A stretch of DNA of 64,000 nucleotides, from the NCBI GenBank assembly GCA_020050435.1, contig JAGVKQ010000030.1, positions 1 through 64,000 of the forward strand, written 5' to 3'. The notes beneath the pieces were generated by a model that saw only the letters and a list, made by a program, of their open reading frames with translations, ran no database searches and was not told where the DNA came from. The DNA is from Candidatus Caenarcanales bacterium. Its GTDB lineage: Bacteria; Cyanobacteriota; Vampirovibrionia; 2-02-FULL-35-15. The first letter of the stretch is position 1, and each line of letters begins with the position of its first letter. Shown one piece after another: positions 24,047 to 34,249 of the stretch. The position numbers and the translations under genes were made by a program.

Positions 24047-26890
24047 TTATATTACACCATACATTGCTCTCCAAAATATTTTTAATCTCATAGGGAAATC
24101 ATCAGCATTTGGTATAAGCATCTTAGCAGGTAAAGATTTCAGGTAACCTCTTTCAAAAGAATTAAAAGCAGCAAGTGTTGTTAATTCAAGATTCGGCATA
24201 AATCTAAGATCATCTGTGACCCTTCTCCCAACATCTTTAACTTGATCTCTAAAATTATCATACTCAGGAACCTCACCAGCTAATGCAATTAAAGTATTTC
24301 GATGAATTGCATCTGATATTCGACTTGAGATTTGAGTTATACTATCAGGAATTCTTTCACATACGGAAGGGAAAGGAGTAATTCCTTTTTTATCTTGAAC
24401 ATCTTTAAGCACAGTACTGTATACAACATGATTTAAAAGTAAAATTATAGCTCCAATATTTCTAGATTTATCTCGCCCCCTCGCTCTCATTCTTTCTGAT
24501 ACAGAAGAATCTGTTAAATCTGATATATTTTGCCTAATATCACCTTTCTTATCTAAAATAATTTGAATTACATCTTCTAAATCTTTTTTTGAAGCAGCTT
24601 TTAAATCAAAGTCACTCAATACTTCTTTTAGAATAGTTAGAAAATCTCTGATTTCCTGCTCACTTAAAACAAAAGACTCTCTTCTTTTTTCATTTACTAA
24701 TGTTTGAATTAGAAACGGGCTCTCTCTCCTTTCATCAAACAATTCAGAGGAAATTAAGGTATCAGCAACTTTTCTAATAACAGTAGAAGAAGGTTCATTT
24801 TCTAATAGTTCATTTAAGAGTGTATCCTTACAATCAAATCTTGGTAAAGCACCTGTTTTTCCCTTAAAAGCAGGCATTCCTCCATTGAATGGTTCTACAT
24901 TGAAAGCATATAATCTTCTTTTTATATAATCGACATCATTTAAATCATTAGATGTTTCTGCTACAATTTTCTTTTTTACTCTTTTCAACTCATCTTCTAA
25001 TATTTCTTGTTCAAGTTTTGTAAGCTTAGCTAAGGGTATGGTTACTGAGCCACCTTTTTCTTTTATTACAGCAACAATAGTAGCTTTTGTTACCTGTGAC
25101 CTGCTGCACGCTAAAGAAGGCAAAGGCTTATCAACAGGAATATCAAATAATAACCTGGTTAGATTTTCTGCATTTGTATTACAAGCTATTTTAAAACCAC
25201 CAGATAAGTGTTTAGATGTAAAAAATTCCAAAATATCATGATGGTATCTTTTTTCAATTACATTTTCCCACCAAGCATCAAATTCTCTATCAGTAAAAGT
25301 AAGTCTTAAATTTTTATTATCTATGCTTAAAGTTCCTAAACCAGGCTGAGCTTTAGTATGAGCTGCATGGAAATTATATAAAGCTGCTGTTCTAAAAAAT
25401 GCTTTATTATCCCACCTACGCTCTATAAGTGCTTCCCACGGTTTGATTTGAGATTCTCCAAACCCAAAAAGATAAGGATGTCTTCTACGTAATGCCTGGA
25501 CAGCATTCATACCAGAACCTCTTAGGCAATCATTAGCTAATCCATTATATTCGGCAGGAAGAGAATATTCATCTCTTAAGAAAAAAGATCTGGCTTCTTT
25601 TGTTTTAAACTTACCACTTCCATGATCATCAGCATCCACAGATTCAAAAAGTTCTGGGTTATTTATCCTCAAATTGTCAACCAATTCATCAGTTACACAA
25701 TCTATTGTTTTTCTATGCCCAGATTGTTCTGCCCACATTCCTCTATGTAAAATTATATGAGGTTGAATTAGTTTTATTAGATTTTCATCATTCAATCCTC
25801 TTACACCAAGTTTAACTGCTTTATAATTATTATTTGCTTCTTCGCATCCATTTAACATTCCCTTTAAACCATGAGATATCAAAACATCTCCCCAATTTCT
25901 TTTCCTAATTTCCTTTAAATTTAATTTTCCACTGCGAGGATTATAAAGTCTCTCCCCAAAAACCAATACCCAGGTACAAGCTCTTTGAGCATTCATTTCA
26001 CCATCTTCACCACTCCACTTAACACCTGGCAATAACCATGGCCTTATTTTAGGGTTTTTTCCCTGCATAGAATCAGGACATAAAATCTCTACAATTTTTT
26101 CAGGAGATTCACTTTCTAAAGCAGGTCTAAGTTTTCCATCTGCAACTTCCTTATGAAAACTTTCTACTGTTTCTATATTTCTTGCAGTAAGTAAATGTCT
26201 TTCATTAAAGAAGTAATATTTTAGTAATGTGGCTTCGCACTCTTCGATTTCATCTTTAATTTTACTAGGCAATGAATCCAGATATTTATCTGTATAATCA
26301 TAAGCAACAAGTGCTTTTAATTCATTATCTTCTAAATTACATTTAAATTTTCCTGTTTGAACTAAATACTCTAAAGTATTAGTGAATTTATTTATATGAA
26401 TTTTCCTAGAGTCACCAGGTATAAATCTGATACCATTTGTCTCTAAATATCTTATACCTTCCAGTTCTTGCAATTCAGCTAGTTTACTAGGCGCACGACC
26501 ACTTTCCTGTAACTCTCTTATTGTTTTTCCAAGTTTTACATCTTTATACTTAGCTTTTAAAGTGTCAATTCTTTCAATTCCTTGTCTTAGTAAAGTAGCT
26601 ATTTCATTAGCCCTTTTTGCTTTTCTTTCTCTTCTTCTGGTAGCAGTTCTATCTTCTAATCTATATTTTTCACGTGCTTCATTTGGAGGAAGTTTTTCAT
26701 CTAAAGGCTTTAAAAGTGCTGGAGAAGCACCCACTGAAAACAATCTAGCTCTTGCAGCCAAAGCACTATCATTACCATTCACTGCACCATTTCCAGCTGG
26801 AGAAGATGCCACTGTACTCATAGCAGGGGTTAGATTCCTATGAGATATTGAATCTACAACTCTTGCGATTTGTTTATCTACTACTTTCAT
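24047..26890 (-). CDS. Large paralogous protein, I(K/R)PW-module family, member 1
   Basis: I do not recognise the function of this 947-residue protein. Its parts match those of the six genes upstream. An N-terminal LPPNEAREKYRL ... KAKRANEIA segment (about 68-95) comes first. Modules follow near residues 282 (NPKIRPWLLPGVKWSGEDGE), 378 (degenerate) and 483 (QIKPWEALIERRW), with the NWGDVLISHGLKGML and ALRRRHPYLFGFGE wording between them. The GLGTL...FTDREFDAWW segment is near 520, and the helical C-terminal module includes VLSEQEIRDFLTIL and ends FWRAMYGVI. There is no signal peptide or membrane helix. It starts 3 bases after the stop of member 2, and ilvA follows after 7 bases. Confidence 0.8.
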   Translation of the reverse strand: MKVVDKQIARVVDSISHRNLTPAMSTVASSPAGNGAVNGNDSALAARARLFSVGASPALLKPLDEKLPPNEAREKYRLEDRTATRRRERKAKRANEIATLLRQGIERIDTLKAKYKDVKLGKTIRELQESGRAPSKLAELQELEGIRYLETNGIRFIPGDSRKIHINKFTNTLEYLVQTGKFKCNLEDNELKALVAYDYTDKYLDSLPSKIKDEIEECEATLLKYYFFNERHLLTARNIETVESFHKEVADGKLRPALESESPEKIVEILCPDSMQGKNPKIRPWLLPGVKWSGEDGEMNAQRACTWVLVFGERLYNPRSGKLNLKEIRKRNWGDVLISHGLKGMLNGCEEANNNYKAVKLGVRGLNDENLIKLIQPHIILHRGMWAEQSGHRKTIDCVTDELVDNLRINNPELFESVDADDHGSGKFKTKEARSFFLRDEYSLPAEYNGLANDCLRGSGMNAVQALRRRHPYLFGFGESQIKPWEALIERRWDNKAFFRTAALYNFHAAHTKAQPGLGTLSIDNKNLRLTFTDREFDAWWENVIEKRYHHDILEFFTSKHLSGGFKIACNTNAENLTRLLFDIPVDKPLPSLACSRSQVTKATIVAVIKEKGGSVTIPLAKLTKLEQEILEDELKRVKKKIVAETSNDLNDVDYIKRRLYAFNVEPFNGGMPAFKGKTGALPRFDCKDTLLNELLENEPSSTVIRKVADTLISSELFDERRESPFLIQTLVNEKRRESFVLSEQEIRDFLTILKEVLSDFDLKAASKKDLEDVIQIILDKKGDIRQNISDLTDSSVSERMRARGRDKSRNIGAIILLLNHVVYSTVLKDVQDKKGITPFPSVCERIPDSITQISSRISDAIHRNTLIALAGEVPEYDNFRDQVKDVGRRVTDDLRFMPNLELTTLAAFNSFERGYLKSLPAKMLIPNADDFPMRLKIFWRAMYGVI

Positions 26891-26893
26891 TAT

Positions 26894-29719
26894 TTAAGAT
26901 CCCATAGCATATCGCCAAAGAGCACTAACTCTGGATGAAAATTCTTTAGAGCCTACCGTCAAATAGTCCTCAGGAATTCCTTGTACAAATGGGTTTGAGA
27001 TATTTGATTTAGCTAGCTTTGCTACTACAATAGCTTCTAATCCATTAGGGATTTGCTGACTTTCTCTTAAAGCAAAAGCAAGATCTGTTTTAAAAGTTTC
27101 AGCTGTATATTGCACATCAGTAAACTTAACACTTTCATTAGTTTGGTTATCAAATTTTGTTTTAACAATTCTTGTTTTTAAATGCTGTAATTCTAACTGT
27201 TCTAAATCTGTACGCGAAGAGCTTTGTGCAATCTTACTAAATCTATCAATCGTATCGCCATAATCCATATTTTTATATTTTGCATAAATCTTTTCCCAGT
27301 TTCCCCTAATAACTTCTGCAGTTCTTTCTGCTTGCTCTTCTATTTCAGCAATCTTTTCAAATCTTATCCCACTATGCAAAAGTGAAGGAGAACCACTTCT
27401 CAGCTTATTATGCATACCTTTCATACAAGCCTGTGCAGCAAAATAGCTAAATGAGTGATCTAAAAGTTTTAACCTAGTCAAAGCTTCTGGAGCTTGCCCA
27501 TCAGATTTTATTTTTATCGCCTCAAGAAGAACATCTCTAGGGTTCTTTTGTGTAGCCAATACACTTTCTATGGTAATTCTTAAGTCATCCCTAAGAGCAT
27601 CATTAGCTTCTCCAGGAAAAAGATACTCTGAATTAGTTTTTATAATTTTCAAGATATCTCTTATATCATCATTACTTAAAATATAATTACTTGTTTCCGC
27701 ATTTTGTGCATTTAATATTTTTTCTAAATTAGAGCCTTCATTAGTGTCAGATGAAGAAACGACTAATGCATCCGTCAGTTTGTATAGAGTAAAGAGATTT
27801 TCTACACTACTAAATGGAGTTAATGCTGATAGTACACCAGGGCTATATTCTGTAGAGAATTGTTTTGAGTCATATGTAGAATCAACAGGTTTAGCAACTT
27901 CACTAGAAACTTCTTCTGAAGTAAACAGCTCCTGTTTAAAAGGATTATTTAATACTATTTCAAATTTGTTTTTCTTCATCTCGGAAATCATTTCTTTTCC
28001 AGTTAAGCCATTTGCCACTTTTTGCCCTAGTAAAAATTCTAAAGCAGTTTTAACATTGCTACCTAAATTACAATGAAACCAAGTTCCTGTATTTTTAACA
28101 AAGAAACTCTTTAATCCTTTCCCATTATTACCTTCTGGATCATCACACCACTTAACAAACTGTGCTTTTGTAAATCCAAAAATAGGGCTTGGACCAGAGA
28201 GATCAAGCTCTCCAAGTCCAGCATCATGTAGTTTTACTGCCATTTCCAATCTGGAAAGATCTTCTCCATATTTTCCAATTCTAATTCCAGCATGCGAAAT
28301 CTCCCAAATATGAAATTGGTTTGGTCGCAATCCAATTAAATCTGGATATTTATGAGACACTGCTTTTAATGAACCACGTCCCTTTAAAGCGTTACTAGCG
28401 ACCCTTTCATAATATCCAGCAAGACCAAAGACTTCAGATCTTTTCTCAACATCAATTTCTCCATCATATGAAAAGTTTCCAGCAATCACATGTTCTGAAA
28501 GCTGATCCAAGACCTCAAAGCCTTCCCAAGTACCATGATGTTTATAAGACCAGGGATTTACTCTATTATTTCCTATACCTACAAGATTAGGTTCAGCAAA
28601 TCTCAAGAAATTAACAAGTCCACCTAATTCAGGATGACGTTCAATTAATCCCCTTAATCCAGATTTTTTATTATAAACAAAGGGAGCAAATGCTCTATCC
28701 TTAATTTTATCAATTCTATATTCTCCCACTTCATTTACTGCATCTGCACCATATTTTAAAAACCATTTAGCAGCTCTCACTGCTAACAATTTTCTTAGCA
28801 AAAGTTCTTCATCATCACATTCTCCACTCCATTTAGCCATGTAATACATTGACCATTCTCTTACAATAGGATTTTCACCCTCTAAATATCCAGGGAATGA
28901 AATTTTACATAGCTCAGGTCGTTCAATTTGTAACAGACAATCCAAGCCAGCTTTTACTAAATCATCTACAGCCCCCTCATAGTTTTCTAATAATATGGGA
29001 GTATCTTTTTTCTTAATATTGATATAAAACAATCTACCAAGTGTTTTTAGTCTTTCCTCTAGGTGTGGGCTGTTTGCATTTAATAATCCATTAGGGAATT
29101 TAGACAGTAACCCTTTTTTATTAAAGGAATTGTTTTTTAGCGAAAAATATGCAGTAAGGGTAAACAATTCTTGATCACTATTTAAAGTTTCAGCATCACC
29201 CGTTTTTCTTACATTTGCATATGCTTTTTGTGCAATATCTTCAAATTTATCCATTTCAACATACTCAGGAGAAAGCCGTGCTTCTGTCCACATGAATTTT
29301 ACTTGTTCTGATATTGCTTTTGCTTTTTCAATTTTCTCTGTGTTAATTCCAGGAAGCTTAATTTCACTTCTAGGAACTTCATTCAGATTAGGTAAAGAAG
29401 CCCTATCATATTTAACTTCTAGTTTTTGTTTAGGATTTCCAAAACCTCTATTGATCCTAACAATACTTACACCAGACTCATCAAAAGGAATTGGTGTGTG
29501 GCATACAGTAGCTCCACCATTCCCTACATCTCTCCTAGGGATCAAACATTCAACTGTAGCACCAGGAGCAAATCCTAAAGTAGATGTAATTTTTTGTCTT
29601 GTGGGTTCAAGAACTCTTGGTAATGGATCTATTGGAGTGCTAACTTTAATTCCTGAAAGAAGCCTTTCTTTAGGCTTTATCCCAGTATCTACTGCTATAG
29701 GTAATATTGCTGTTGTCAT
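26894..29719 (-). CDS. Large paralogous protein, I(K/R)PW-module family, member 2
   Basis: The 941-residue protein carries the family layout. The N-terminal helix (ITNEKI-like GINTEKIEKAKAISEQVKFM) is followed by modules near 285 (NPIVREWSMYYMAKWSGE), 388 (RVNPWSYKHHGTWEG) and 470 (QFHIWEI). A clear GLGELDLSGPSPIFGFTKAQFVKW segment lies near 510-525, then LSNDDIRDILKII and NPRDVLLEAI of the C-terminal module. The tail FSSRVSALWRYAMGS is nearly identical to member 3. A TTAAGGAAAG ribosome-binding site precedes the ATG, 9 bases after the previous stop. No catalytic motif is seen and the function is unknown. Confidence 0.8.
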   Translation of the reverse strand: MTTAILPIAVDTGIKPKERLLSGIKVSTPIDPLPRVLEPTRQKITSTLGFAPGATVECLIPRRDVGNGGATVCHTPIPFDESGVSIVRINRGFGNPKQKLEVKYDRASLPNLNEVPRSEIKLPGINTEKIEKAKAISEQVKFMWTEARLSPEYVEMDKFEDIAQKAYANVRKTGDAETLNSDQELFTLTAYFSLKNNSFNKKGLLSKFPNGLLNANSPHLEERLKTLGRLFYINIKKKDTPILLENYEGAVDDLVKAGLDCLLQIERPELCKISFPGYLEGENPIVREWSMYYMAKWSGECDDEELLLRKLLAVRAAKWFLKYGADAVNEVGEYRIDKIKDRAFAPFVYNKKSGLRGLIERHPELGGLVNFLRFAEPNLVGIGNNRVNPWSYKHHGTWEGFEVLDQLSEHVIAGNFSYDGEIDVEKRSEVFGLAGYYERVASNALKGRGSLKAVSHKYPDLIGLRPNQFHIWEISHAGIRIGKYGEDLSRLEMAVKLHDAGLGELDLSGPSPIFGFTKAQFVKWCDDPEGNNGKGLKSFFVKNTGTWFHCNLGSNVKTALEFLLGQKVANGLTGKEMISEMKKNKFEIVLNNPFKQELFTSEEVSSEVAKPVDSTYDSKQFSTEYSPGVLSALTPFSSVENLFTLYKLTDALVVSSSDTNEGSNLEKILNAQNAETSNYILSNDDIRDILKIIKTNSEYLFPGEANDALRDDLRITIESVLATQKNPRDVLLEAIKIKSDGQAPEALTRLKLLDHSFSYFAAQACMKGMHNKLRSGSPSLLHSGIRFEKIAEIEEQAERTAEVIRGNWEKIYAKYKNMDYGDTIDRFSKIAQSSSRTDLEQLELQHLKTRIVKTKFDNQTNESVKFTDVQYTAETFKTDLAFALRESQQIPNGLEAIVVAKLAKSNISNPFVQGIPEDYLTVGSKEFSSRVSALWRYAMGS

Positions 29720-29728
29720 TTTCTTTCC

Positions 29729-32700
29729 TTAAGAACCCACGGCAAATCGCCAAAGAGCACTAACTCTTAATGCAAATTTATCGTTATTTGGATTTATTAA
29801 ACCCTCTGGAAGCAATGTAATGTTTTTACCATCTTCCATACTTTTCCCCAAAGCAATCATTGCAACTTCTTCACTCACTACTAATCCACATTTTTTCCTG
29901 ATATATTCAACATCTCTTTCAAATAAACTACCTCTCATAAATGTTTTTTCTATAGCTTTATTAGATGCTTTTTCATTAAACCGCTCATTAAATCTTGCTT
30001 TTATAAGCCTTTCAATATGGGATCTAAGCAATCTTTCATCATCTATCATTTCTACACCACGATAAAATTCAGATTTTATTTTTCCAGGGCTAGCAAACAT
30101 AGTTAATACATGAGTGGTTTCAAAGTATGCTTCTTCCCCACTTGAATAAGATTTTCTAAATGGATGATATATACCACTCCAATGTTTTTCTAATTCTACC
30201 GTTAAACGATCTGCTCTTTGAGTTATATCTCCACTAGGACTTTCTATAGAACTATGAACTCTTTTTCTTTTTGCAGCTTTATCTTCAATAGTTCTAATAG
30301 CAGCATTTCCAATTATGTACTTTATGAAAGTATCTAAGATTTGTACGCTATCTGTGTTTTCTGGTAATTTGCCTTTTGATGAAACTTCATATGCTGCAAG
30401 TAAAATATTTCTAACATCATCTTTTCCCCTAGCCAAGGGATTAAGTGCAGCTGAAAGTGCTACTTTAGCTGGCTCTTTTAATTCAATCTTATCAAAATCA
30501 TCAATATTTTTTTCAACTATTCCTAAAAGTTTTCTTATATCATCATCACATAAAGCATGTCCACCCCCACCTGGCAACTTAGCAAGTAATAAACTTTCTA
30601 GAGATGAGTTTGATGGATTTTGAGAACCAATTACAAATGCATCTACCACTCTAGAAATTAATTCCACATTCCCTGGTTTAAAAACAGAAGGGAGTAAAAC
30701 ATCGTCATTATCATTTTGCATCCTACAAGCAGGTAATTCTTTTCTTTCACAAGGAGCTTTAATTACAGTAACTAAAGCTTGTGCTTTTTCGGCAGCTGCT
30801 TCTCTAGCTCTAGTTACTTCTTCTTCTCTTCTTTTTGCTAACACTAAAGCTCTTCGAAGAGCTTCTGTAGCAGTTTTTGCATCTCTGGACACTTCACTAA
30901 GTACATCTGTAATAAGTCCTTTAGCTTCATCTGCAGCACCTTGAGAATTTGTTCTAATTTGAGTTATTCTTTCTTTTCCAGTTCTTGCTTCTTCTAGAGT
31001 CTGTTTATTAGAAACCTCTGTCTTTGCAGCATCAGCATTATCAGCAACTTCTTGAAGCTTGTTACGGATCTCATCTTTTGCAGCATCAACTCCATCTACA
31101 GGTTTTTCCAAAGGTCCTAACTCTCTGGAACTTAAAATAACAGCTTTAACATCTGCTTCAGCAGTATCAATAATGGTATTAGAACTTTCAGCAACTGTTC
31201 TAGCGCCTCCTACAGCAGCTTCCATAATACTATTAGCAGCATCTTTAGCAGCATTAATTTTCACTTCTTGTGTAGTGATTTTTCCTTCCTGAATATCAAG
31301 TTCACTTAAAACTCTTCCTAACTCAACATCTATATTTTTATTAGGCTGTTCTACTATTTTTTTAGCATTTGCTTCAGCCTCAGAAACTTCTTTTATTGCA
31401 GCTTCAATTTCAGTTACCGGAACATCATATCCTCTGGAAGTTACACTCAATGCAGTTGCAATTTTATCTTTATTAGAACCAATTCCTTGAAGAGCAGTAT
31501 CTTTTATAGGGGTGATTTTGCCTGGTGCCTCAGTAGCTATTTCTTCAACTTTAGCTTTCACACTACTAATTACTGCCGAAGCAGGTTCTTTTATTTTTTT
31601 AGGATTAGCTTTTGCTCTTTCAATGCTTTTTAAAGCAATATTAGATTTACTAATAGCACTTTCTTTTGCTCTCCTAATTTTTCCTATTGCTATTTTTTTA
31701 GCTCTTTCTTCTTGTACTTCTGCTCCAACATCTGCTGGTTTTAAAGATGTTTTTAAACTTTGTCGAGCAGAAGCAACCTGTTCAGAGATTTCACAAAGTG
31801 CAGTGTTAATAGCATTTTTAGCCTCATCTGCAGAGCTTTGAACACTAGTTACAGCTTGTGTTATTTCTCCTTTTACAGCTTCAGCCTGTTGAAGAACACC
31901 ATCTCTAGAAATCTCTTCACTTACAGCACTCAATTCTTCACTAGCAACATCAGGAATACCTCTAACTTTTGCTTCTTCTCTAGCGATTCTTCCTGTTTGA
32001 GCACTTGCTTCACTTCTAACTTCTCTTGCTTTTCTATCTATATTTCTTATAGCTTCTCTAGCTTTCTCTTTAGCACTTCTTTCAGCTTCATTAATTTTTC
32101 CCCTAACGATTCCAGCTTCTTGCATAGGCATTTGTACAGCACTTGTGATGTTATCTTTGCCCTCTGCAATTGCGTTATAAGTTGTTTCTTTTAGAGAAAC
32201 AATTTCATTTAATTCACGATCAGACAATACTTTAATATTGTTTTGTGCAAAATTAATTACTGCCAAAGCATTATCTTTTATTTCTTTAGGATCAGGCTTT
32301 GGCTTTTCAATTCTTACGGGAGCAACTCTAGGTTCTCTAATTCTTTGCTCTCTTCGTGGTCTAGGTTCTCTTCGTTGTCCAAACTCTCTTTGCAGTCCAG
32401 ATTCTCCTAGTAGTCCAAGTTCTCCTAGCAGTCCAGGGGTTTTTCCTGGTTTAGGTAATTTTACTCTAGGTTCCCTTTGTACTCTTACTCTAGGCTCTCT
32501 TGGGATTTTTACTCTAGGCTCTTTTGGTGGTCTTGGTTTTCTGACCTTAGGAGCTCTATTTTCCTTAGCTTCAATTCTACCGACTCTTAAAGTATTACTT
32601 GATTTTCCAAATCTTGCTGTTGTACTAACAACTATTGATTTCCCAGCAGCATTGACTTTCCCCGAATTGCCTAACATAAATTCTTCTAGTGGAACATCAG

Positions 32701-34081
32701 CTCCACAAATTATTACTGGACTTTGAATAGGATCTTCTTTTTTTTCAACTGGTGCACTTGCCTCTTCTTTCTTTGGAAATAAAACTCCATGTACTTTTAC
32801 TGGACTCTTATTAAAATTGTGAAATGCAGCACTTAAGTCACAATTTTCAAAAAATGCTTCCCAGTCTTTATCTTTAAAGTGCTCATTTCTCCATTGCAAA
32901 AATTCTTCCAAAGTATAATGAAGTTCAAATCCATTTTTTGTATATTTTGTATTAGGATTATTTTTACCCAATCCAGCATCCATTAAACTTCTAAAAGTTA
33001 CATTTCTAAACCTTTCATGACCACTCTCTCCATCCCATTTACCTATAAACTTAAATCCAGCTAATCTATCATCAATTTGTCCAGAACCATACCCTAGATC
33101 TTGCGGAAATGATTTCTGTAGCAAAGGAAAGATTTCATCTAAACCGCTATGCCCTTTCCAGTCAGACACCTCTGCTCTAAATTGCCCAGCTACATCATTA
33201 AATGTTTTAAGTTTTTCAAAGTCTAATCTACCATCATCTCTTACAACCCTCATTCTTCTCCGGGCTACAAATTTTGAAAGTCTATCAATCATGGGAAACT
33301 TCATGTTTTCCAATTCTTTCAATAAAACCCCATTAGCCACTCTCCAGGGTCTAAGTATAGGATCCGTCTCATCATGCATCCAGTTTGGAACTGAAGCATC
33401 GATTAAGTATCCAACTTCAAAATTATTTGTTAAATATGTTGCTCCAAATGACTCCAACTGTCTTCTATAATTAGATAGATTTTCAAGTTCAAAAGCATTT
33501 TTTACACCTTTTGAAGCATAAAAAAGTTTCATAAGTGCACCAGCTCTTTGAGTAGAAGCCTCTACCTTATCAGGATCTATAAATCCTTTTGGTACTCTGT
33601 CTAAGAAGCTCAAGTCGCCATTTGACGTATAATGAACTGCAAGTGCCAAAATATTTTCATCTATAATTTCAGCACTTGAATTGAATACAACATGATCTAT
33701 ATCAACCTCTCTAACCAAGTCTTTGAAATTATAGAATTCTATACTTGATTTAGGTAATTGTTTATCAGTATGGGATTGCTTTGCAGCTTGAACTAACGCT
33801 AGTGCTTTTACAATTTGTTCAGAATCTGACTTTAATAGAGGCAGTTCTATTTTTTTTCGAGCAGTATCAGGATCTAAAGCAGTATCTATTATGGGTAATT
33901 TTCCTATTTCAGCAGCAGACAACTCTATTGCTCTTAATTTAGGCTTTCTTTCTTTCCCTTGACTATCATCAGTATTTGAAACTGGAGATAGTCCAATCCT
34001 CTCTAGAACATCAATATTAGTTCCAATATTAACTCTTCTAGTTTTAATAGTTAGTTTTGCTTGGGCTGAATCAATTTCCAT
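29729..34081 (-). CDS. Giant chimeric paralogue, I(K/R)PW-module family, member 3
   Basis: The 1450-residue product has the family front part: DPDTARKKIEL near 73, DPILRPW near 244, a second module with KFIGKWDGESGHERF near 343, and YTLEEFLQW near 393. The family's C-terminal module and the RVSALWRFAVGS tail are at the end. Between them about 700 residues are inserted. First comes an Arg/Pro-rich tract with 8-residue repeats (KEPRVKIP, REPRVRVQ, REPRVKLP) and 6-residue repeats (GLLGEL, GLLGES). Then follows a long Ala/Glu/Lys/Ile helical region of weakly repeated type, probably a stalk. The function is unknown; the layout suggests a head, a basic linker, a stalk and a tail. Confidence 0.8.
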   Translation of the reverse strand: MEIDSAQAKLTIKTRRVNIGTNIDVLERIGLSPVSNTDDSQGKERKPKLRAIELSAAEIGKLPIIDTALDPDTARKKIELPLLKSDSEQIVKALALVQAAKQSHTDKQLPKSSIEFYNFKDLVREVDIDHVVFNSSAEIIDENILALAVHYTSNGDLSFLDRVPKGFIDPDKVEASTQRAGALMKLFYASKGVKNAFELENLSNYRRQLESFGATYLTNNFEVGYLIDASVPNWMHDETDPILRPWRVANGVLLKELENMKFPMIDRLSKFVARRRMRVVRDDGRLDFEKLKTFNDVAGQFRAEVSDWKGHSGLDEIFPLLQKSFPQDLGYGSGQIDDRLAGFKFIGKWDGESGHERFRNVTFRSLMDAGLGKNNPNTKYTKNGFELHYTLEEFLQWRNEHFKDKDWEAFFENCDLSAAFHNFNKSPVKVHGVLFPKKEEASAPVEKKEDPIQSPVIICGADVPLEEFMLGNSGKVNAAGKSIVVSTTARFGKSSNTLRVGRIEAKENRAPKVRKPRPPKEPRVKIPREPRVRVQREPRVKLPKPGKTPGLLGELGLLGESGLQREFGQRREPRPRREQRIREPRVAPVRIEKPKPDPKEIKDNALAVINFAQNNIKVLSDRELNEIVSLKETTYNAIAEGKDNITSAVQMPMQEAGIVRGKINEAERSAKEKAREAIRNIDRKAREVRSEASAQTGRIAREEAKVRGIPDVASEELSAVSEEISRDGVLQQAEAVKGEITQAVTSVQSSADEAKNAINTALCEISEQVASARQSLKTSLKPADVGAEVQEERAKKIAIGKIRRAKESAISKSNIALKSIERAKANPKKIKEPASAVISSVKAKVEEIATEAPGKITPIKDTALQGIGSNKDKIATALSVTSRGYDVPVTEIEAAIKEVSEAEANAKKIVEQPNKNIDVELGRVLSELDIQEGKITTQEVKINAAKDAANSIMEAAVGGARTVAESSNTIIDTAEADVKAVILSSRELGPLEKPVDGVDAAKDEIRNKLQEVADNADAAKTEVSNKQTLEEARTGKERITQIRTNSQGAADEAKGLITDVLSEVSRDAKTATEALRRALVLAKRREEEVTRAREAAAEKAQALVTVIKAPCERKELPACRMQNDNDDVLLPSVFKPGNVELISRVVDAFVIGSQNPSNSSLESLLLAKLPGGGGHALCDDDIRKLLGIVEKNIDDFDKIELKEPAKVALSAALNPLARGKDDVRNILLAAYEVSSKGKLPENTDSVQILDTFIKYIIGNAAIRTIEDKAAKRKRVHSSIESPSGDITQRADRLTVELEKHWSGIYHPFRKSYSSGEEAYFETTHVLTMFASPGKIKSEFYRGVEMIDDERLLRSHIERLIKARFNERFNEKASNKAIEKTFMRGSLFERDVEYIRKKCGLVVSEEVAMIALGKSMEDGKNITLLPEGLINPNNDKFALRVSALWRFAVGS

Positions 34082-34249
34082 TAATTTAAACTTTTCTTAA
34101 ATGCTTTTAATTTGCTGTAGATTTTAATCATTTTACAAGGTTAATAAGCAGTGAAAGTTAAAATCGTATTTCAATTTTGTCTAGTTAAAATTTCTCTAAT
34201 AATACTAATATTCTTCTATTAAAAAATGTCTTTTTTTACTACTTAAAAC

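Noticed and set aside
32340-32530. CRISPR-like short repeats
   Set aside because: They are 18-24 base tandem coding repeats (Arg/Pro and Gly/Leu units) without spacers.
30000-32730. Several plus-strand open frames of 77-162 codons opposite the giant gene at 29729-34081
   Set aside because: They are mirror images of the low-complexity coding strand (Ser/Leu/Phe-rich) and lack start signals; the minus-strand gene explains them.
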